Source: Streptomyces sp. NRRL S-646 | Lineage (GTDB): Bacteria; Actinomycetota; Actinomycetes; Streptomycetales; Streptomycetaceae | Length of the DNA stretch: 64,000 nucleotides | Assembly (NCBI RefSeq): GCF_000720765.1 | Contig: NZ_JODC01000014.1 | Coordinates: forward strand, 62,001-126,000 | Direction: 5' to 3' | Part shown: in pieces, positions 37,138-45,738 of the stretch | How the letters are laid out: each line of letters starts with the position of its first letter | Position numbering within the stretch: position 1 is the stretch's first letter | Notes under the pieces: generated by a model | What the model was told of the DNA's origin: nothing | Database searches by the model: none | Seen by the model: the letters and a program-made list of their open reading frames with translations, nothing else | Program-made: the position numbers and the translations under genes

Positions 37138-37686
37138 ATGGTGACTCCGTCCGAGGGGGAGGACCGGGACCTCGTCGAGACGGCCGACGCGGACCTGCCG
37201 CTGCTGAGGGAGCGCTGGCAGGCACTGTCTCGCCGTGCCCGAGCGACGATCGCCGTGTCGGCCTCCGTGGCTTCGCTGGGCGCGCTCCTGGGATACGTAG
37301 TCGCCACGCGCCCGCCGCCCGATCCGGTCGCCGCCACCAGCGTCCGGATCACCGGCGTGGAGATGCCGCACCGCTACGGCCTGGACTTCGGCATCACCCT
37401 CCAGGTCACCTCCGCCTCCCTCGTCACCTTCACCGGGACGAAGGAGGGCTACGACGACATCCTGCAGATCCTGCCCGTCACCGCCGCCGCGCTCCACCCC
37501 GGCCGGGCCCACACCCTGCACACCCGCCTCAACGTCTACTGCCAGTTGCCCCAGCCGAGCCCCGGAACGCCCCTGCTGTTCCTTACCGTTCGCAACGCCC
37601 GCGGCGAGGGCCGGGCGCCGGCCGTGCCGACGGCCGCCCAGTTCGAGAGCATCTACCGGGCCGTACAGGAGATCTGCAGGCACTGA
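37138..37686 (+). CDS. Membrane-anchored hypothetical protein
   Basis: A 182-residue protein. A charged N-terminus (PLLRERWQALSRRAR) leads into one transmembrane helix (TIAVSASVASLGALLGYVV, about 37-56), followed by an extracellular domain of about 120 residues with beta-strand character (YGLDFGITLQVTSASLVTFTG) and two Cys late in the chain, possibly a disulphide. I do not recognise the family. TAGGCT lies 6 nt upstream of the ATG, a leaderless signature. The N-terminal about 65 codons have a diverged second copy at 38108. Confidence 0.65.
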   Translation: MVTPSEGEDRDLVETADADLPLLRERWQALSRRARATIAVSASVASLGALLGYVVATRPPPDPVAATSVRITGVEMPHRYGLDFGITLQVTSASLVTFTGTKEGYDDILQILPVTAAALHPGRAHTLHTRLNVYCQLPQPSPGTPLLFLTVRNARGEGRAPAVPTAAQFESIYRAVQEICRH

Positions 37687-37708
37687 CCGTACGGACGGGC
37701 CGGCCTTC

Positions 37709-37970
37709 TCAGGACGTGCCGCTCGGGATCACGCAGTTCTTCGGCTGCTCCTTGCCGGTGGGCCAGCCCGGACCGACGAACTTCAGGGTCCCGCGCACGC
37801 CCTGGCCCGGGTCCAGTTCGACCACCGCGACCGGCTTGTCGTACGGATGAGCTGCGCCCAGTCCTTCTCGGACATGGCCTGTCGCAGCGAGGCGGCGTCG
37901 GAGCCGCTGACGAGGGTGAAGTGCCGGTTCGCGCATGTCTGGTCGGCGAGTGTGAGCGCGAAGATCCGCA
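37709..37970 (-). pseudogene. Frameshifted, 5'-truncated hypothetical gene remnant
   Basis: Two minus-strand frames join end to end. The upstream one reads FALTLADQTCANRHFTLVSG and DAASLRQAMSEKDWAQLI; the downstream one reads PYDKPVAVVELDPGQGVRG and ends KNCVIPSGTS. The switch lies near 37848, consistent with a 1-bp indel. The 5' end, including any signal sequence, is missing. The protein was probably a paralogue of small secreted or anchored hypothetical proteins nearby. Confidence 0.5.
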
Positions 37971-38107
37971 GATGCAGAAGGGAAGTTGGTGATGGCAAGC
38001 GCTTTCGGCGCGGCTGGTCCGTAGCGCCTGCGCTACGCCAACTGATGGCCGAAAAGGGTGCGTTCGGCCGATATTGATCGGCTTGGCCGAGCCTCGGCGC
38101 TCCGGCC

Positions 38108-38518
38108 GTGGTGACGCCACCCGAGGGGAACCGGGGCGACGTCGTCGAGGTCCTCGGCACGGACCGGCCGCCACTCAGGGAGCGTTGGCGGGTTTTGACA
38201 CGTCGGCCTCGCGTCGCGGTCGCCGTATCGAGCTGCCTCGTCGTGCTTACCGTGCTCGCCGGGTCCTTGCTCACCCCGCGACCGCGCTCCGCGCCACCGG
38301 CGCCTGCCCCGGTCGCGCAGTGGCTGCTGCAGGTGACTCCGGCGGCGGCGTTCGCCATCCATCAGGGCGTGACGCGCTACCCGCAGGTGGAGTTCAACTG
38401 CCTCCCGGAGGCCGGCTGTTACCCGCTCTCCCCGTGGCCCGGCCTCGGCGTCCTCGCGGCCTACGCGGCAGCGGCCCTGCAGATGGCGGCCTGGCGCCTG
38501 CGCAGGAGGGACGCATGA
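38108..38518 (+). pseudogene. Chimeric ORF: hypothetical N-terminus fused to ABC-2 permease C-terminus
   Basis: The first about 65 codons match the start of the gene at 37138 (MVTPPEG..., PPLRERWRVLTRRPRVAVAVS against MVTPSEG..., PLLRERWQALSRRARATIAVS). From about residue 68 the sequence becomes the tail of an ABC-2 type permease (VAQWLLQVTPAAAFAIHQGV, then a last helix and RRRDA). It is a recombination product. It stays open for 136 residues and could be translated, but is unlikely to do either original job. Confidence 0.55.
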
Positions 38519-38607
38519 GATGGCTCCACGCGGAGTGGACGAAACTCCGCACCCTGCCCAGCACATGGTGGCTGCTCGCCGGCACCGTGATCCTGACCGT
38601 GGATTGA
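38515..38607 (+). pseudogene. ABC-2 permease 5' remnant (30 aa)
   Basis: The frame starts with an ATGA overlap on the preceding ORF and reads MRWLHAEWTKLRTLPSTWW, the characteristic N-terminus of Streptomyces ABC-2 permeases, then stops at codon 31. With the preceding fusion it shows that a two-permease ABC operon once stood here and was largely deleted. Confidence 0.6.
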
Positions 38608-38622
38608 AGGCCCGGCCGCGAG

Positions 38623-38655
38623 AAGGCCCTCGCTCCCAGGGAGAGCGAGGGCCTT
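38623..38655. terminator. Terminator after ABC-2 permease remnants
   Basis: AAGGCCCTCGCT...AGCGAGGGCCTT is a perfect 12-bp stem ending in TT on the plus strand. It separates the remnants from the convergent lectin-like gene. Confidence 0.75.
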
Positions 38656-38680
38656 TCGTTGCGCCGTCGAGCGGCCGGCA

Positions 38681-39196
38681 TCAGCTGTGTGCACCCCACC
38701 AGACATACCGCTGGGGGTCGATGCCGTTCTGGTAGAGGTAGGGGGTGGTGTAGACGGCATCACCGTTGGCCGAGGTGCGCAGGAACTCGGAACCAGGCCC
38801 GATGTCGCATTCGAGGTCGTTGCCGTTGGCGTTCCACCACTGCCCGGGGGCGTTCCCGCAGGGGCTCATCCAGACAGCGTTGGTGTCGGTATTGGCGTCC
38901 GTGGTGAGGCAGTCACCGTTGGCTTTGCTCACCAATCGGCGGAACACCAGCCCATCGTAGTTACGGGTGTAGGAACTCGCGCCCCAGTACCAGTTCCGGG
39001 TGGAGAGCGAGTCGTTGCAAGTGTCCGACCAGACGCTGTTGCTCGCGGTCGACGAAACGAGGCAATTGCCCTCGTAGTCGTTCCTGTACGTCCAATAGGT
39101 TGTCGCGGACGCAGTGGACATCGAGCCCGCCACGGTGAGCATGAGGGCGGCGAGTCCCATGGGTACGGCCAGCCTCAGAGCCTTCAGAGATTTCAT
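38681..39196 (-). CDS. Small secreted ricin-like lectin protein
   Basis: A 171-residue exported protein. The signal peptide (MKSLKALRLAVPMGLAALMLTVAG, cleaved near STASA) is followed by about 140 residues with beta-trefoil character: repeats with NCLVSS, DCLTTD and GQWW at similar spacing, plus many Trp and Tyr and paired Cys (at least five). It probably binds carbohydrate, but no catalytic domain is attached. I start at ATG 39196, because the signal peptide begins there; an in-frame ATG 36 bp upstream is possible. Neither has a good Shine-Dalgarno. Base composition is noticeably less GC-rich than its neighbours, suggesting recent acquisition. Confidence 0.65.
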   Translation of the reverse strand: MKSLKALRLAVPMGLAALMLTVAGSMSTASATTYWTYRNDYEGNCLVSSTASNSVWSDTCNDSLSTRNWYWGASSYTRNYDGLVFRRLVSKANGDCLTTDANTDTNAVWMSPCGNAPGQWWNANGNDLECDIGPGSEFLRTSANGDAVYTTPYLYQNGIDPQRYVWWGAHS

Positions 39197-39472
39197 AATC
39201 GGGAGGATTGGAGGTGGAGGAGATGCCCACATGAATCAAACGTGAACATGCCATGTCGTTGTGTGGCCACCCGGAGGAGTTGGCGGGCGACGCCACGGAC
39301 GCCGTCACTTCATCGCCTCCTCGCTGGGGCCGGGTTCACCGACGACCTGGGGGCTGCGGCGGGCAGTGGAGAGGTCGTACTGGTGGACCTGGACCGTCTG
39401 TACAGCGGCGAATGACCACCGGCCACCTTAAGCTTGAAGAACCGGCACGGGGCCCCACCCCAGGAGGACGCC

Positions 39473-40156
39473 ATGTTCCGTCACACCAATCTGGCCGGGG
39501 AATCCGTCGAGTACCTCACCGCCCGCGAAGACCTACGCCTGGCCGAGATCGAGCTCATGCGGCAGGGGGAGAAGGTCGCGGCCCGGCGCCGCGCCCTCCC
39601 GCCGGGGCCGCCCGTCGACGACTACACCTTCCTCGAAGGGCCCGCCGACCTCGACGCCGGTGACGCTCCGGTGCGCGAGGTCAGGCTGAGCGAGCTGTTC
39701 AGCGCCCCCGAACGCCCGCTGATCGTCTACCAGTTCATGTACGGCAAGAAGCAGACCGACCCCTGCCCCATGTGCACCCTGTGGATCGACGGCTTCAACG
39801 GCGCCGCGCACCACGTCACCCGCAACGCGGACTTCGTCATCGCGGCCGCCGCAGACCCGCCTGCCCTCCGCCGGCACGCCCGCAACCGCGGCTGGCGCGG
39901 GCTGCGTCTGCTCAGCTGCGGCGACAGCACGTTCAAGTACGACACCGGCAGCGAGGACGAGGACGGCGAACAGGACTCCACCGTCTCGGTCTTCACTCGC
40001 GACGGAGACGGCACGGTCCGCCACTTCTACTCCACCCACCCCCGCATGGCCGACGACATCAAGGAACGAGGCATCGACCTCCTGGCCCCCGTCTGGCACC
40101 TCCTGGACCTGACCCCACGGGGGCGCGGCGACTGGTACCCGAGCCTCGAGTACTGA
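39473..40156 (+). CDS. DUF899 family thioredoxin-like protein
   Basis: A 227-residue cytosolic protein with the DUF899 features: an N-terminal helix (LRLAEIELMRQGEKVAARRRALP), DYTFLEGP, LSELFSAPERPLIVYQFM and KKQTDPCPMCTLWIDGFNG. It adopts a thioredoxin-like fold, but the CPMC motif is displaced relative to thioredoxin. The C-terminus has STHPRMADDIKERGIDLLAPVW. Function unknown, presumed redox-related. AGGAGG precedes the ATG. Confidence 0.85.
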   Translation: MFRHTNLAGESVEYLTAREDLRLAEIELMRQGEKVAARRRALPPGPPVDDYTFLEGPADLDAGDAPVREVRLSELFSAPERPLIVYQFMYGKKQTDPCPMCTLWIDGFNGAAHHVTRNADFVIAAAADPPALRRHARNRGWRGLRLLSCGDSTFKYDTGSEDEDGEQDSTVSVFTRDGDGTVRHFYSTHPRMADDIKERGIDLLAPVWHLLDLTPRGRGDWYPSLEY

Positions 40157-40175
40157 TACCGGAGCCGGCCCCTGC

Positions 40176-40814
40176 TCAGTCGTCCAGTGCCGCCTTCGCG
40201 AACCTGATCAGCCCGTCGAAGTCGATCGCCCCCGGATCTCCGTGCTGGTTCTCGGGAACGTGCGTATGCCCACACACCCCGTGGAACGCGTTCCAGTCAC
40301 GCCCGCTCATCCGCTGCCCCGCCCGGCTCCCGAACGACTTCGGGTACGGGGGCCACAGCTTCGGCCCGCTCAGCGGCACATCGTGCTCCTCGTGCATCCA
40401 GGCCAGGAACCGCGCGACCTCGCGCAGCGCCCACTCCGGGGCCTCGGGCCAGTAGAGGTGCGCCTTCCCGGCATCCGTCCACTTCCGGTGGGTGACGGGG
40501 TTGCAGGTGCCGACCAGTTCGGCCTGGCAGACGTTCAGCGTGTTCGTCTCCACTCCGCCCGGAAGGTTCACCAGGGCGCGCGAGGAGACGTCGATGTCGA
40601 AGTGCTGGAACCAGGTCAGTTTCTGGGCCTTGAGGTCCGGTACCGCCGTGAGGTTCGGTGCCATGCGGCCGCCCTCGTAGTCGGGCAGCGTGCGGCCCTC
40701 CGTGGTGTGCAGGACGACGACGTTGACCTCCATGGCGTCGCCGGGCCAGCGGTTCTGGTACCAGTGGGTGCGGTCGGCTCCCGGATAGTGCTGTGGTCCT
40801 GACTTCTTGGTCAT
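40176..40814 (-). CDS. N-acetylmuramoyl-L-alanine amidase-like protein (amidase_2/PGRP fold)
   Basis: A 212-residue protein with an amidase_2-like core. VVVLHTTEGRTLPD provides the first Zn-ligand His; DVSSRALVNLPGG and FHGVCGHTHVPENQHGDPG provide the second His and the residues that complete the site. No signal peptide is present, unlike cell-wall hydrolases of the host, so it resembles a phage-type endolysin or a peptidoglycan-fragment recycler. AGGGGG lies upstream of the ATG at 40814. Convergent with the DUF899 gene; no other phage gene is nearby. Confidence 0.75.
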   Translation of the reverse strand: MTKKSGPQHYPGADRTHWYQNRWPGDAMEVNVVVLHTTEGRTLPDYEGGRMAPNLTAVPDLKAQKLTWFQHFDIDVSSRALVNLPGGVETNTLNVCQAELVGTCNPVTHRKWTDAGKAHLYWPEAPEWALREVARFLAWMHEEHDVPLSGPKLWPPYPKSFGSRAGQRMSGRDWNAFHGVCGHTHVPENQHGDPGAIDFDGLIRFAKAALDD

Positions 40815-40852
40815 GTGTCCCCCTGGGGCTGAGGTTTCCATTGGGCATGACC

Positions 40853-40889
40853 GAGCGCCCGCCCCTCTGATGCAGAAGGACGGGCGCTC
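40853..40889. terminator. Hairpin downstream of yceI
   Basis: GAGCGCCCG...CGGGCGCTC is a perfect 9-bp stem between the yceI stop and the next minus-strand gene. It lacks a clear T-run. Confidence 0.5.
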
Positions 40890-40927
40890 TCAGGTGCAGA
40901 TGCCGTGAAGGCTCAGGCGTCGAAGGC

Positions 40928-41482
40928 TCAGGCGTTCTTGATCGCCGAGATGTCGAAGCTCAGCTTGATCTTGTCGGAGATCAGCACACCACCCGTCTCC
41001 AGCGCCGCGTTCCAGGTCAGGCCCCACTCGGAGCGCTTGATCTCCGCCTTGCCCTCGAAGCCGACGCGCTCGTTGCCGAAGGGGTCCTTCGCCGCGCCGT
41101 TGAACTCGAGGTCGATGGTGAGCGGCTTGGTGGTGCCGAGGATCGTCAGATCGCCCGTGATGCGGTAGTCCTCGTCGCCGAGCGCCTCCGCCGAGGTCGA
41201 GCGGAAGGTCATGGTCGGGAACTCGTCGATCTTGAAGAAGTCCGCGCTCTTCAGGTGACCGTCACGGTCGGCCGACCCCGTGTCGATGCTCTCCATCTTG
41301 ACGTCGATGGAGGCCGAGGACGCGGACGGGTTGCCGCCGTCCAGGTGCAGCGACCCGCTGAAGTCGAGGAACTTGCCCTTGACGTTGGTGACCATGGCGT
41401 GGCGGACGGTGAAGCCGATGGTGGAGTGGGCCGTGTCGATCGCGTAGTCGCCGGTCAGTGCGGTCAGGTCGGGGTTCGCCAT
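40928..41482 (-). CDS. YceI family protein (lipocalin-like isoprenoid-binding)
   Basis: A 184-residue YceI protein: DYAIDTAHSTIGFTVRHAMVTNVKG at the N-terminus is the family signature, and the eight-stranded barrel segments (SASIDVKMESIDTG, LKSADFFKIDEFPTMTFRS, TKPLTIDLEFNG) follow. Members bind polyisoprenoid-type lipids. No signal peptide is seen, as usual for the Streptomyces form. A strong AGGGAG precedes the ATG, and a repeat-containing operator region lies 23 bp upstream. In related genomes such genes sit beside a MarR gene, which is not present here. Confidence 0.88.
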   Translation of the reverse strand: MANPDLTALTGDYAIDTAHSTIGFTVRHAMVTNVKGKFLDFSGSLHLDGGNPSASSASIDVKMESIDTGSADRDGHLKSADFFKIDEFPTMTFRSTSAEALGDEDYRITGDLTILGTTKPLTIDLEFNGAAKDPFGNERVGFEGKAEIKRSEWGLTWNAALETGGVLISDKIKLSFDISAIKNA

Positions 41483-41504
41483 GACGTGCTCCCTGGGTGA
41501 GTAT

Positions 41505-41526
41505 GTTGAACGTTGAACTACTCAAC
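41505..41526. promoter_or_regulatory. Operator of yceI (GTTGAAC repeats)
   Basis: GTTGAAC occurs twice in tandem (41505 and 41512) and is followed by CTCAAC, so that GTTGA-ACTAC-TCAAC is an inverted repeat. It lies 23 bp upstream of the yceI start codon, overlapping where the promoter should be. A MarR- or DUF24-type repressor is likely. Confidence 0.6.
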
Positions 41527-41639
41527 GGGAACGACCGTAGACCTATTCCCTTCGGGTTTCAACGTCATCCGCAAGGTGTTGGCGTGGTTACGCTGAGGTG
41601 GTAGATGCCCATGGCATGAACCCATACCGCAGGGACTCC

Positions 41640-43943
41640 ATGAGGCCCACCCGCAGAGCCGTCTTACTCGCGGCGGCCCTCCTGGTCACGGCCGCGCCCC
41701 CCGCCCGTGCCGCCGCCCCCGACCCCTATGGCGCCCTCCGCCGCCGCTGGCTCGACCTCGCCCTCGGCACCGGCTACGACCCCACCGCGGAGCCGTACGT
41801 CTCCCGGCTCGCCGAAACCGGCGCACTCGCCCGCGCCGCCCAGGCCACCATGGCCCCCGCCCCCACCTCCCTCTGGCCCGGCTACCCCTACGACCCGCCC
41901 TCCGGCATCACCCAGAGCTACGGCCGCCTGTGGACGATGACCCAGGCCTACGTCCAGCAGGGCACCGGCTCGACCGGCGACCCCGCCCTCCTCACGGACG
42001 TCCTGCGCGGCCTCGACCACCTCTCCGCCACCGTCTACAACCCCTCCACCACCCGCTACGGCAACTGGTGGGAATGGCAGATCGGCAGCCCCCGCCTGCT
42101 GATGGACATCGCGACCGTCCTGTACGACGACCTCACCGACGCCCGGCGGGAAGCGGCCTGCGCCGCCGTGGACCACTTCATCCCCGAGGCGATGCTCACC
42201 GACTACTCCGGCACCTCCACCGGCGCCAACCGCGTCGACCTGTGCCGCTCGGTCGCCCTGCGCGGCATCCTGGGCCGCGCGGACGCCAAGCTCGCCCTCG
42301 CCCGGGACGCCCTCTCCCCGGTCTTCCCGTACGTCACGAAGGGGGACGGGCTGTACGCGGACGGCTCGTTCCTGCAGCACACCTGGGTCGCCTACTCGGG
42401 AACGTACGGACAGGTCATGCTCGACGGCCTCGGCCGCCTCTTCACACTGCTCGCGGGATCCGCATGGGAGGTGACCGACCCCGACCGGCAGCTCGTCCTC
42501 GACAGCGTCGAGCACGCCTACGCACCCCTGATCCACGACGGGTTGGTGATGGACGCCGTCAACGGCCGTGCGATCAGCCGGGGTTATCTCAAGAGCGACG
42601 ACCGCCAGGTCATGCGCAGCGACCACTTCCACGGGCAGGGGATCATCGCGGCCGTCGCCCTGCTGGCCGGCGGAGCGAGCACGGCGGAACGCGAGCGCTG
42701 GTACTCGTACATCAAGGGCTGGATCGAACGGGACACCGTGACACCGATCCTGACGGCACGTCAGTTCGACGTCGCCGACCTGGCCCGGCTGCACGCGGTC
42801 GCCGACGCGCAGGTCCCGGCCGCCCCCGAACTCGTCGGCCACCGTCTCTTCCCGGCGATGGACCGCGCCGTCCACCGCGGCTCCGGCTTCACGGCGAGCA
42901 TCGCCATGTGCAGCGACCGCATCACGTACTACGAGTGCGGCAACGGCGAGAACCCGCGCGGCTGGCACACGGGCGCCGGAATGCTCTACTGGTGGCCGAA
43001 GGGGCGGAGTGACCAGTACACGGACTGGTTCTGGCCGACCGTCGACTGGTACCGCCTCCCGGGCACCACCGTCTCCACCCTTCCGCTGGCCGACAGGGCG
43101 GGCGGCGAATGGGGCGCACCCAAGCCGGACGTGCGCTGGGTCGGCGGCACGACGGACGGCGAGTACGCGGCCGTCGGCCAGCACCTCAAGGGCCTCGGTT
43201 CGACGCTCCAGGCCCGCAAGTCGTGGTTCTGCGTCGAGGACGCGGTGATCTGCCTGGGTGCCGGGATCACCTGCACCGACGGGGTCTCCGTCGAGACCGT
43301 CGTCGACAACCGCAACCTGGGGGAGGGCGGGGCGCAGGAGTTCGTACGGGGGAGGGGCTGGGCCCATCTGGAGGACCACGGCGGCTGGGTCGTCCCCGGC
43401 GGCGAACTGCACACCCTCCGTGAGGACCGCACGGGCGCCTGGTCCGACATCAACACCACCAGCACCACCCAGCGGGCCACCCGCCGCTGGCAGACCCTCT
43501 GGCTCGACCACGGCACGGACCCGACCGACGCCACCTACGTCTACGTCCTCATGCCCGGCGCCTCCCGCCGTGCCGTCGCCTCCCGTGCCGCCGACCTCCA
43601 CTGGCTGTCACTCCTCGCCAACGACGGCACCTGCCAGGCTGTCCACGTCCCCTCACTCGGCCTGACGGCCGCCAACTTCTGGGGCCCCGGCGCGGCGGAC
43701 CCATTGGCCGCCTCCGCGGCCGCGAGCGTCCTCGTACGCCACCACGCCCGGACCGCTACCCTCTGCGTGAGCGAGCCACCCCGAACGGGCGAGCCGTTCG
43801 AGATCACCTGGAACCACCCGGTACGCGGGGTGGTGCGGGCCGACGACACCGTCGAAGTCCTGTGCACCGGCCGCCGTACGACGCTCCGGATTACCCCAGG
43901 CGTGTCATGCGCGACTCATCGTTGTGAGCTGACTCTCAGCTGA
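41640..43943 (+). CDS. Secreted polysaccharide lyase family 8 (hyaluronate/chondroitin/xanthan lyase type)
   Basis: A 767-residue exported lyase that cleaves uronic-acid polysaccharides by beta-elimination. The signal peptide MRPTRRAVLLAAALLVTAAPPARA is followed by an alpha/alpha toroid with NWWEWQIGSPR, the catalytic Asn in STGANRVDLCR and the catalytic His/Tyr in QHTWVAYSGTYGQV. Then come the beta-sandwich domains (MCSDRITYYECGNGENPRGWHTGAGMLY). Codon 9 is TTA, the rare Leu codon read by bldA tRNA, so production probably waits for the developmental stage. ATG 41640 has AGGGA upstream; ATGs at 41616 and 41598 are alternatives. Confidence 0.9.
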   Translation: MRPTRRAVLLAAALLVTAAPPARAAAPDPYGALRRRWLDLALGTGYDPTAEPYVSRLAETGALARAAQATMAPAPTSLWPGYPYDPPSGITQSYGRLWTMTQAYVQQGTGSTGDPALLTDVLRGLDHLSATVYNPSTTRYGNWWEWQIGSPRLLMDIATVLYDDLTDARREAACAAVDHFIPEAMLTDYSGTSTGANRVDLCRSVALRGILGRADAKLALARDALSPVFPYVTKGDGLYADGSFLQHTWVAYSGTYGQVMLDGLGRLFTLLAGSAWEVTDPDRQLVLDSVEHAYAPLIHDGLVMDAVNGRAISRGYLKSDDRQVMRSDHFHGQGIIAAVALLAGGASTAERERWYSYIKGWIERDTVTPILTARQFDVADLARLHAVADAQVPAAPELVGHRLFPAMDRAVHRGSGFTASIAMCSDRITYYECGNGENPRGWHTGAGMLYWWPKGRSDQYTDWFWPTVDWYRLPGTTVSTLPLADRAGGEWGAPKPDVRWVGGTTDGEYAAVGQHLKGLGSTLQARKSWFCVEDAVICLGAGITCTDGVSVETVVDNRNLGEGGAQEFVRGRGWAHLEDHGGWVVPGGELHTLREDRTGAWSDINTTSTTQRATRRWQTLWLDHGTDPTDATYVYVLMPGASRRAVASRAADLHWLSLLANDGTCQAVHVPSLGLTAANFWGPGAADPLAASAAASVLVRHHARTATLCVSEPPRTGEPFEITWNHPVRGVVRADDTVEVLCTGRRTTLRITPGVSCATHRCELTLS

Positions 43944-44085
43944 CGGCTTTGTGTGACCCCTACAAGCCGGACGCCCTCTGAGCAGTCGGAAAGCCTGCAT
44001 GCCGCCGGGGTTCTGTTCAGTGGCACCAGGAAAACGGGCCGGAGACTGTGAGGAGTCGACGGCTCGCTTTCTTGGGTGGGCTTCG

Positions 44086-44091
44086 TAAGGT
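44086..44091 (+). promoter_or_regulatory. accB -10 element, leaderless signature
   Basis: TAAGGT lies 6 nt before the ATG with no Shine-Dalgarno between. This is the leaderless signature seen repeatedly in this window. Confidence 0.45.
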
Positions 44092-44097
44092 CACTAC

Positions 44098-45681
44098 ATG
44101 ACCGTTTTGGATGAGGCGCCGGGTGAGCCGACGGATGCGCGCGGGCGAGTGGCCGAGCTGCACGAGATCCGTGCGCAGGCGCTGGCCGGCCCGAGTGAGA
44201 AGGCGACCGAGGCGCAGCACGCCAAGGGCAAGCTGACCGGCCGGGAGCGCATCGAGCTGCTCCTCGACCCGGGGTCCTTCCAGGAGGTCGAGCAGCTGCG
44301 CCGGCACCGCGCGGTCGGCTTCGGCCTGGAGGCGAAGAAGCCGTACACGGACGGTGTGATCACCGGCTGGGGCACGGTGGAGGGCCGCACGGTCTTCGTC
44401 TACGCCCATGACTTCCGCATCTTCGGCGGCGCGCTGGGCGAGGCCCACGCCACCAAGATCCACAAGATCATGGACATGGCCATCGCGGCCGGTGCGCCCC
44501 TGGTGTCCCTGAACGACGGCGCCGGCGCCCGCATCCAGGAGGGCGTCTCGGCCCTCGCCGGCTACGGCGGCATCTTCCAGCGCAACACCAAGGCCTCCGG
44601 TGTCATCCCGCAGATCTCGGTGATGCTCGGCCCGTGCGCCGGCGGCGCGGCCTACAGCCCCGCCCTCACCGACTTTGTGTTCATGGTCCGCGAGACCTCG
44701 CAGATGTTCATCACCGGCCCGGACGTGGTCAAGGCGGTGACGGGCGAGGAGATCACCCAGAACGGCCTGGGCGGCGCGGACGTCCACGCGGAGACCTCCG
44801 GCGTCTGCCACTTCGCCTACGACGACGAGGAGACCTGCATCGCCGAGGTCCGCTACCTCCTCTCGCTGCTCCCGCAGAACAACCGGGAGAACCCGCCGCG
44901 GGTGGAGTCCACGGACGCGGCGGACCGCCGCAGCGACGTGCTGCTCGACCTGGTCCCGGCGGACGGCAACCGGCCGTACGACATGGCCAAGGTGATCGAG
45001 GAGATCGTCGACGACGGCGAGTACCTGGAGGTACACGAGCGCTGGGCGCGCAACATCATCTGCGCGCTGGGCCGCCTGGACGGCCAGGTGGTGGGCATCG
45101 TCGCCAACCAGCCGCAGACCCTGGCCGGCGTCCTGGACATCGAGGCATCGGAAAAAGCTGCGCGTTTCGTCCAGATGTGTGACGCTTTTAACATCCCGAT
45201 CGTCACCTTCCTGGACGTCCCGGGGTTCCTCCCCGGTGTCGACCAGGAGCACGGCGGAATCATCCGTCACGGCGCGAAGCTCCTCTACGCCTACTGCAAC
45301 GCGACCGTGCCGAGGATTTCGCTGATCCTGCGCAAGGCGTACGGAGGTGCCTACATCGTCATGGACAGCCAGTCCATCGGTGCCGACCTCACCTATGCCT
45401 GGCCGACGAACGAGATCGCCGTGATGGGCGCCGAAGGGGCCGCCAACGTCATCTTCCGGCGACAGATCGCAGAGGCCGAGGACCCCGAGGCCATGCGGGC
45501 CCGCATGGTCAAGGAGTACAAGTCCGAGCTGATGCACCCGTACTACGCGGCCGAGCGCGGCCTGGTCGACGACGTCATCGACCCGGCCGAAACCCGCGAG
45601 ATCCTGATCCGCTCCCTGGCGATGCTGCAGACCAAGCACGCCGATCTGCCGTCCCGCAAGCACGGCAACCCCCCGCAGTAA
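44098..45681 (+). CDS. accB: Acyl-CoA carboxylase carboxyltransferase (beta) subunit
   Basis: A 527-residue biotin-dependent carboxyltransferase that carboxylates acetyl-CoA and/or propionyl-CoA for malonyl-/methylmalonyl-CoA supply to fatty acid and polyketide synthesis. The two crotonase-like domains carry the acyl-CoA-binding GPCAGGAAYSPALTDFVFM and the biotin-side AYGGAYIVMDSQSIGADLTYAWP, both oxyanion regions intact. The epsilon subunit follows, which is typical of the actinobacterial complex; the biotinylated alpha subunit is encoded elsewhere. Confidence 0.95.
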   Translation: MTVLDEAPGEPTDARGRVAELHEIRAQALAGPSEKATEAQHAKGKLTGRERIELLLDPGSFQEVEQLRRHRAVGFGLEAKKPYTDGVITGWGTVEGRTVFVYAHDFRIFGGALGEAHATKIHKIMDMAIAAGAPLVSLNDGAGARIQEGVSALAGYGGIFQRNTKASGVIPQISVMLGPCAGGAAYSPALTDFVFMVRETSQMFITGPDVVKAVTGEEITQNGLGGADVHAETSGVCHFAYDDEETCIAEVRYLLSLLPQNNRENPPRVESTDAADRRSDVLLDLVPADGNRPYDMAKVIEEIVDDGEYLEVHERWARNIICALGRLDGQVVGIVANQPQTLAGVLDIEASEKAARFVQMCDAFNIPIVTFLDVPGFLPGVDQEHGGIIRHGAKLLYAYCNATVPRISLILRKAYGGAYIVMDSQSIGADLTYAWPTNEIAVMGAEGAANVIFRRQIAEAEDPEAMRARMVKEYKSELMHPYYAAERGLVDDVIDPAETREILIRSLAMLQTKHADLPSRKHGNPPQ

Positions 45682-45738
45682 CCCAGCGGACCCTCCGCGA
45701 CACCCTCGCGGAAACCTCTCTCACGGAGACTGAGCCCT

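Noticed and set aside
37970..38107. Insertion-sequence remnant in the graveyard region
   Set aside because: The stretch contains small inverted motifs (GGCCGAAAAGGG, TTCGGCC) but no transposase-like frame or clear terminal repeats, so I do not call an element.
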